The notes under the pieces were generated by a model that saw only the letters and a list, made by a program, of their open reading frames with translations, searched no databases and was not told the DNA's origin. This document shows, piece after piece, positions 6,150-6,229 of a stretch of 6,229 nucleotides of DNA (positions are counted from its first letter, which is position 1; each line of letters starts with the position of its first letter). The DNA is from an uncultured Oscillospiraceae bacterium. GTDB taxonomy: Bacteria; Bacillota; Clostridia; Oscillospirales; Ruminococcaceae. The translations under genes were made by a program, and so were the position numbers. The stretch spans positions 1 to 6,229 of the forward strand of contig CATNEU010000096.1 of assembly GCA_950097605.1 (NCBI GenBank), read 5' to 3'.

Positions 6150-6166
6150 GTCGCTCGGGCCGCGAC
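6150..6166. other. GC stem-loop of repeat unit B, terminator-like on the plus strand
   Basis: GTCGC (6150-6154) and GCGAC (6162-6166) pair perfectly around a seven-base loop, extendable outward by a T-G wobble and a C-G pair. On the plus strand GGGCC and a T-rich tract (6172-6181) follow, as in an intrinsic terminator, although no plus-strand gene is present in this window to be terminated. Confidence 0.5.
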
Positions 6167-6185
6167 GGGCCTTTTGTTTTTGCTT

Positions 6186-6199
6186 GGTTCTCCTTAACC
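6186..6199. repeat. Palindrome GGTTCTCCTTAACC of repeat unit B
   Basis: Same 14 bases as in unit A, exactly 75 bp away, while the flanks have changed at several places. The perfect conservation of arms and loop is the sharpest sign of constraint, or of recent duplication, in the array. Confidence 0.5.
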
Positions 6200-6229
6200 T
6201 ACAGACTCATCTTTCCTTTAGCTCGTCGC

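Larger units (their letters stand above)
6061..6229. repeat. Tandem repeat, 75-bp period: two full units and a truncated third
   Basis: Unit A spans 6061-6135, unit B 6136-6210, and a third copy begins at 6211 and leaves the window after 19 bases. By eye, A and B agree at 63 of 75 positions. Their longest identical stretch is a T-rich run going into GCTTGGTTCTCCTTAACC. On the minus strand each unit begins with ATG, carries the palindrome GGTTAAGGAGAACC, an A-rich stretch, then a GC stem-loop. Of 12 differences read in the frame of the ATGs, three are synonymous, one makes a stop (TAG against TGG) and the rest change residues, so the repeat is probably not coding. I see no convincing promoter in 6037-6229. 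It may be a dispersed intergenic element of this genome, but only this array is visible. Confidence 0.9.

Noticed and set aside
6061..6210. The 75-bp units considered as a CRISPR array or as genes for a repeated 25-residue peptide
   Set aside because: No unique spacers separate the units, a TAG interrupts unit B, and differences between units are mostly amino-acid changing.

Overview
The window is about 58% GC by impression. It carries four genes, all on the minus strand, so transcription runs from high to low coordinates. A Shine-Dalgarno-rich, gene-dense layout, a type III glutamine synthetase, a SpoVB-type lipid flippase and a trimeric (low-mass) purine nucleoside phosphorylase together suggest a Gram-positive anaerobe of class Clostridia, perhaps the Oscillospirales/Ruminococcaceae range. 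Genus is not determinable from this sequence.

Layout in the direction of transcription: (1) 6229-6061, a non-coding tandem array with a 75-bp period, two full units and the start of a third cut by the window edge. (2) 6036-5209, a purine nucleoside phosphorylase. (3) 5108-3819, an MtaD-type 5'-modified-adenosine deaminase, separated from the phosphorylase by about 100 bp with one short stem-loop. (4) A 149-bp gap with a good vegetative promoter. (5) 3669-1552, glutamine synthetase III (glnN). (6) A 112-bp gap with two hairpins and a sigma-E-like promoter candidate. (7) 1439 to the left edge, a SpoVB/MurJ-superfamily flippase with its C-terminal end cut off.

The phosphorylase and the deaminase make biochemical sense as a pair. 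The deaminase would turn methylthioadenosine, S-adenosylhomocysteine or 5'-deoxyadenosine (SAM-derived by-products) into the inosine form. The phosphorylase would then release hypoxanthine and a ribose-1-phosphate derivative. The phosphorylase has Asp at the place where the family usually has the His that contacts the 5'-hydroxyl, which fits a 5'-modified substrate. glnN (ammonia assimilation) and spoVB (envelope/spore cortex) look like independently expressed neighbours.

I see no mobile element, CRISPR array, tRNA or rRNA. The least explained element is the 75-bp tandem repeat upstream of the phosphorylase. It keeps a GC stem-loop and a small palindrome with a Shine-Dalgarno-like loop in each full unit, and its substitutions do not look like those of a coding sequence.
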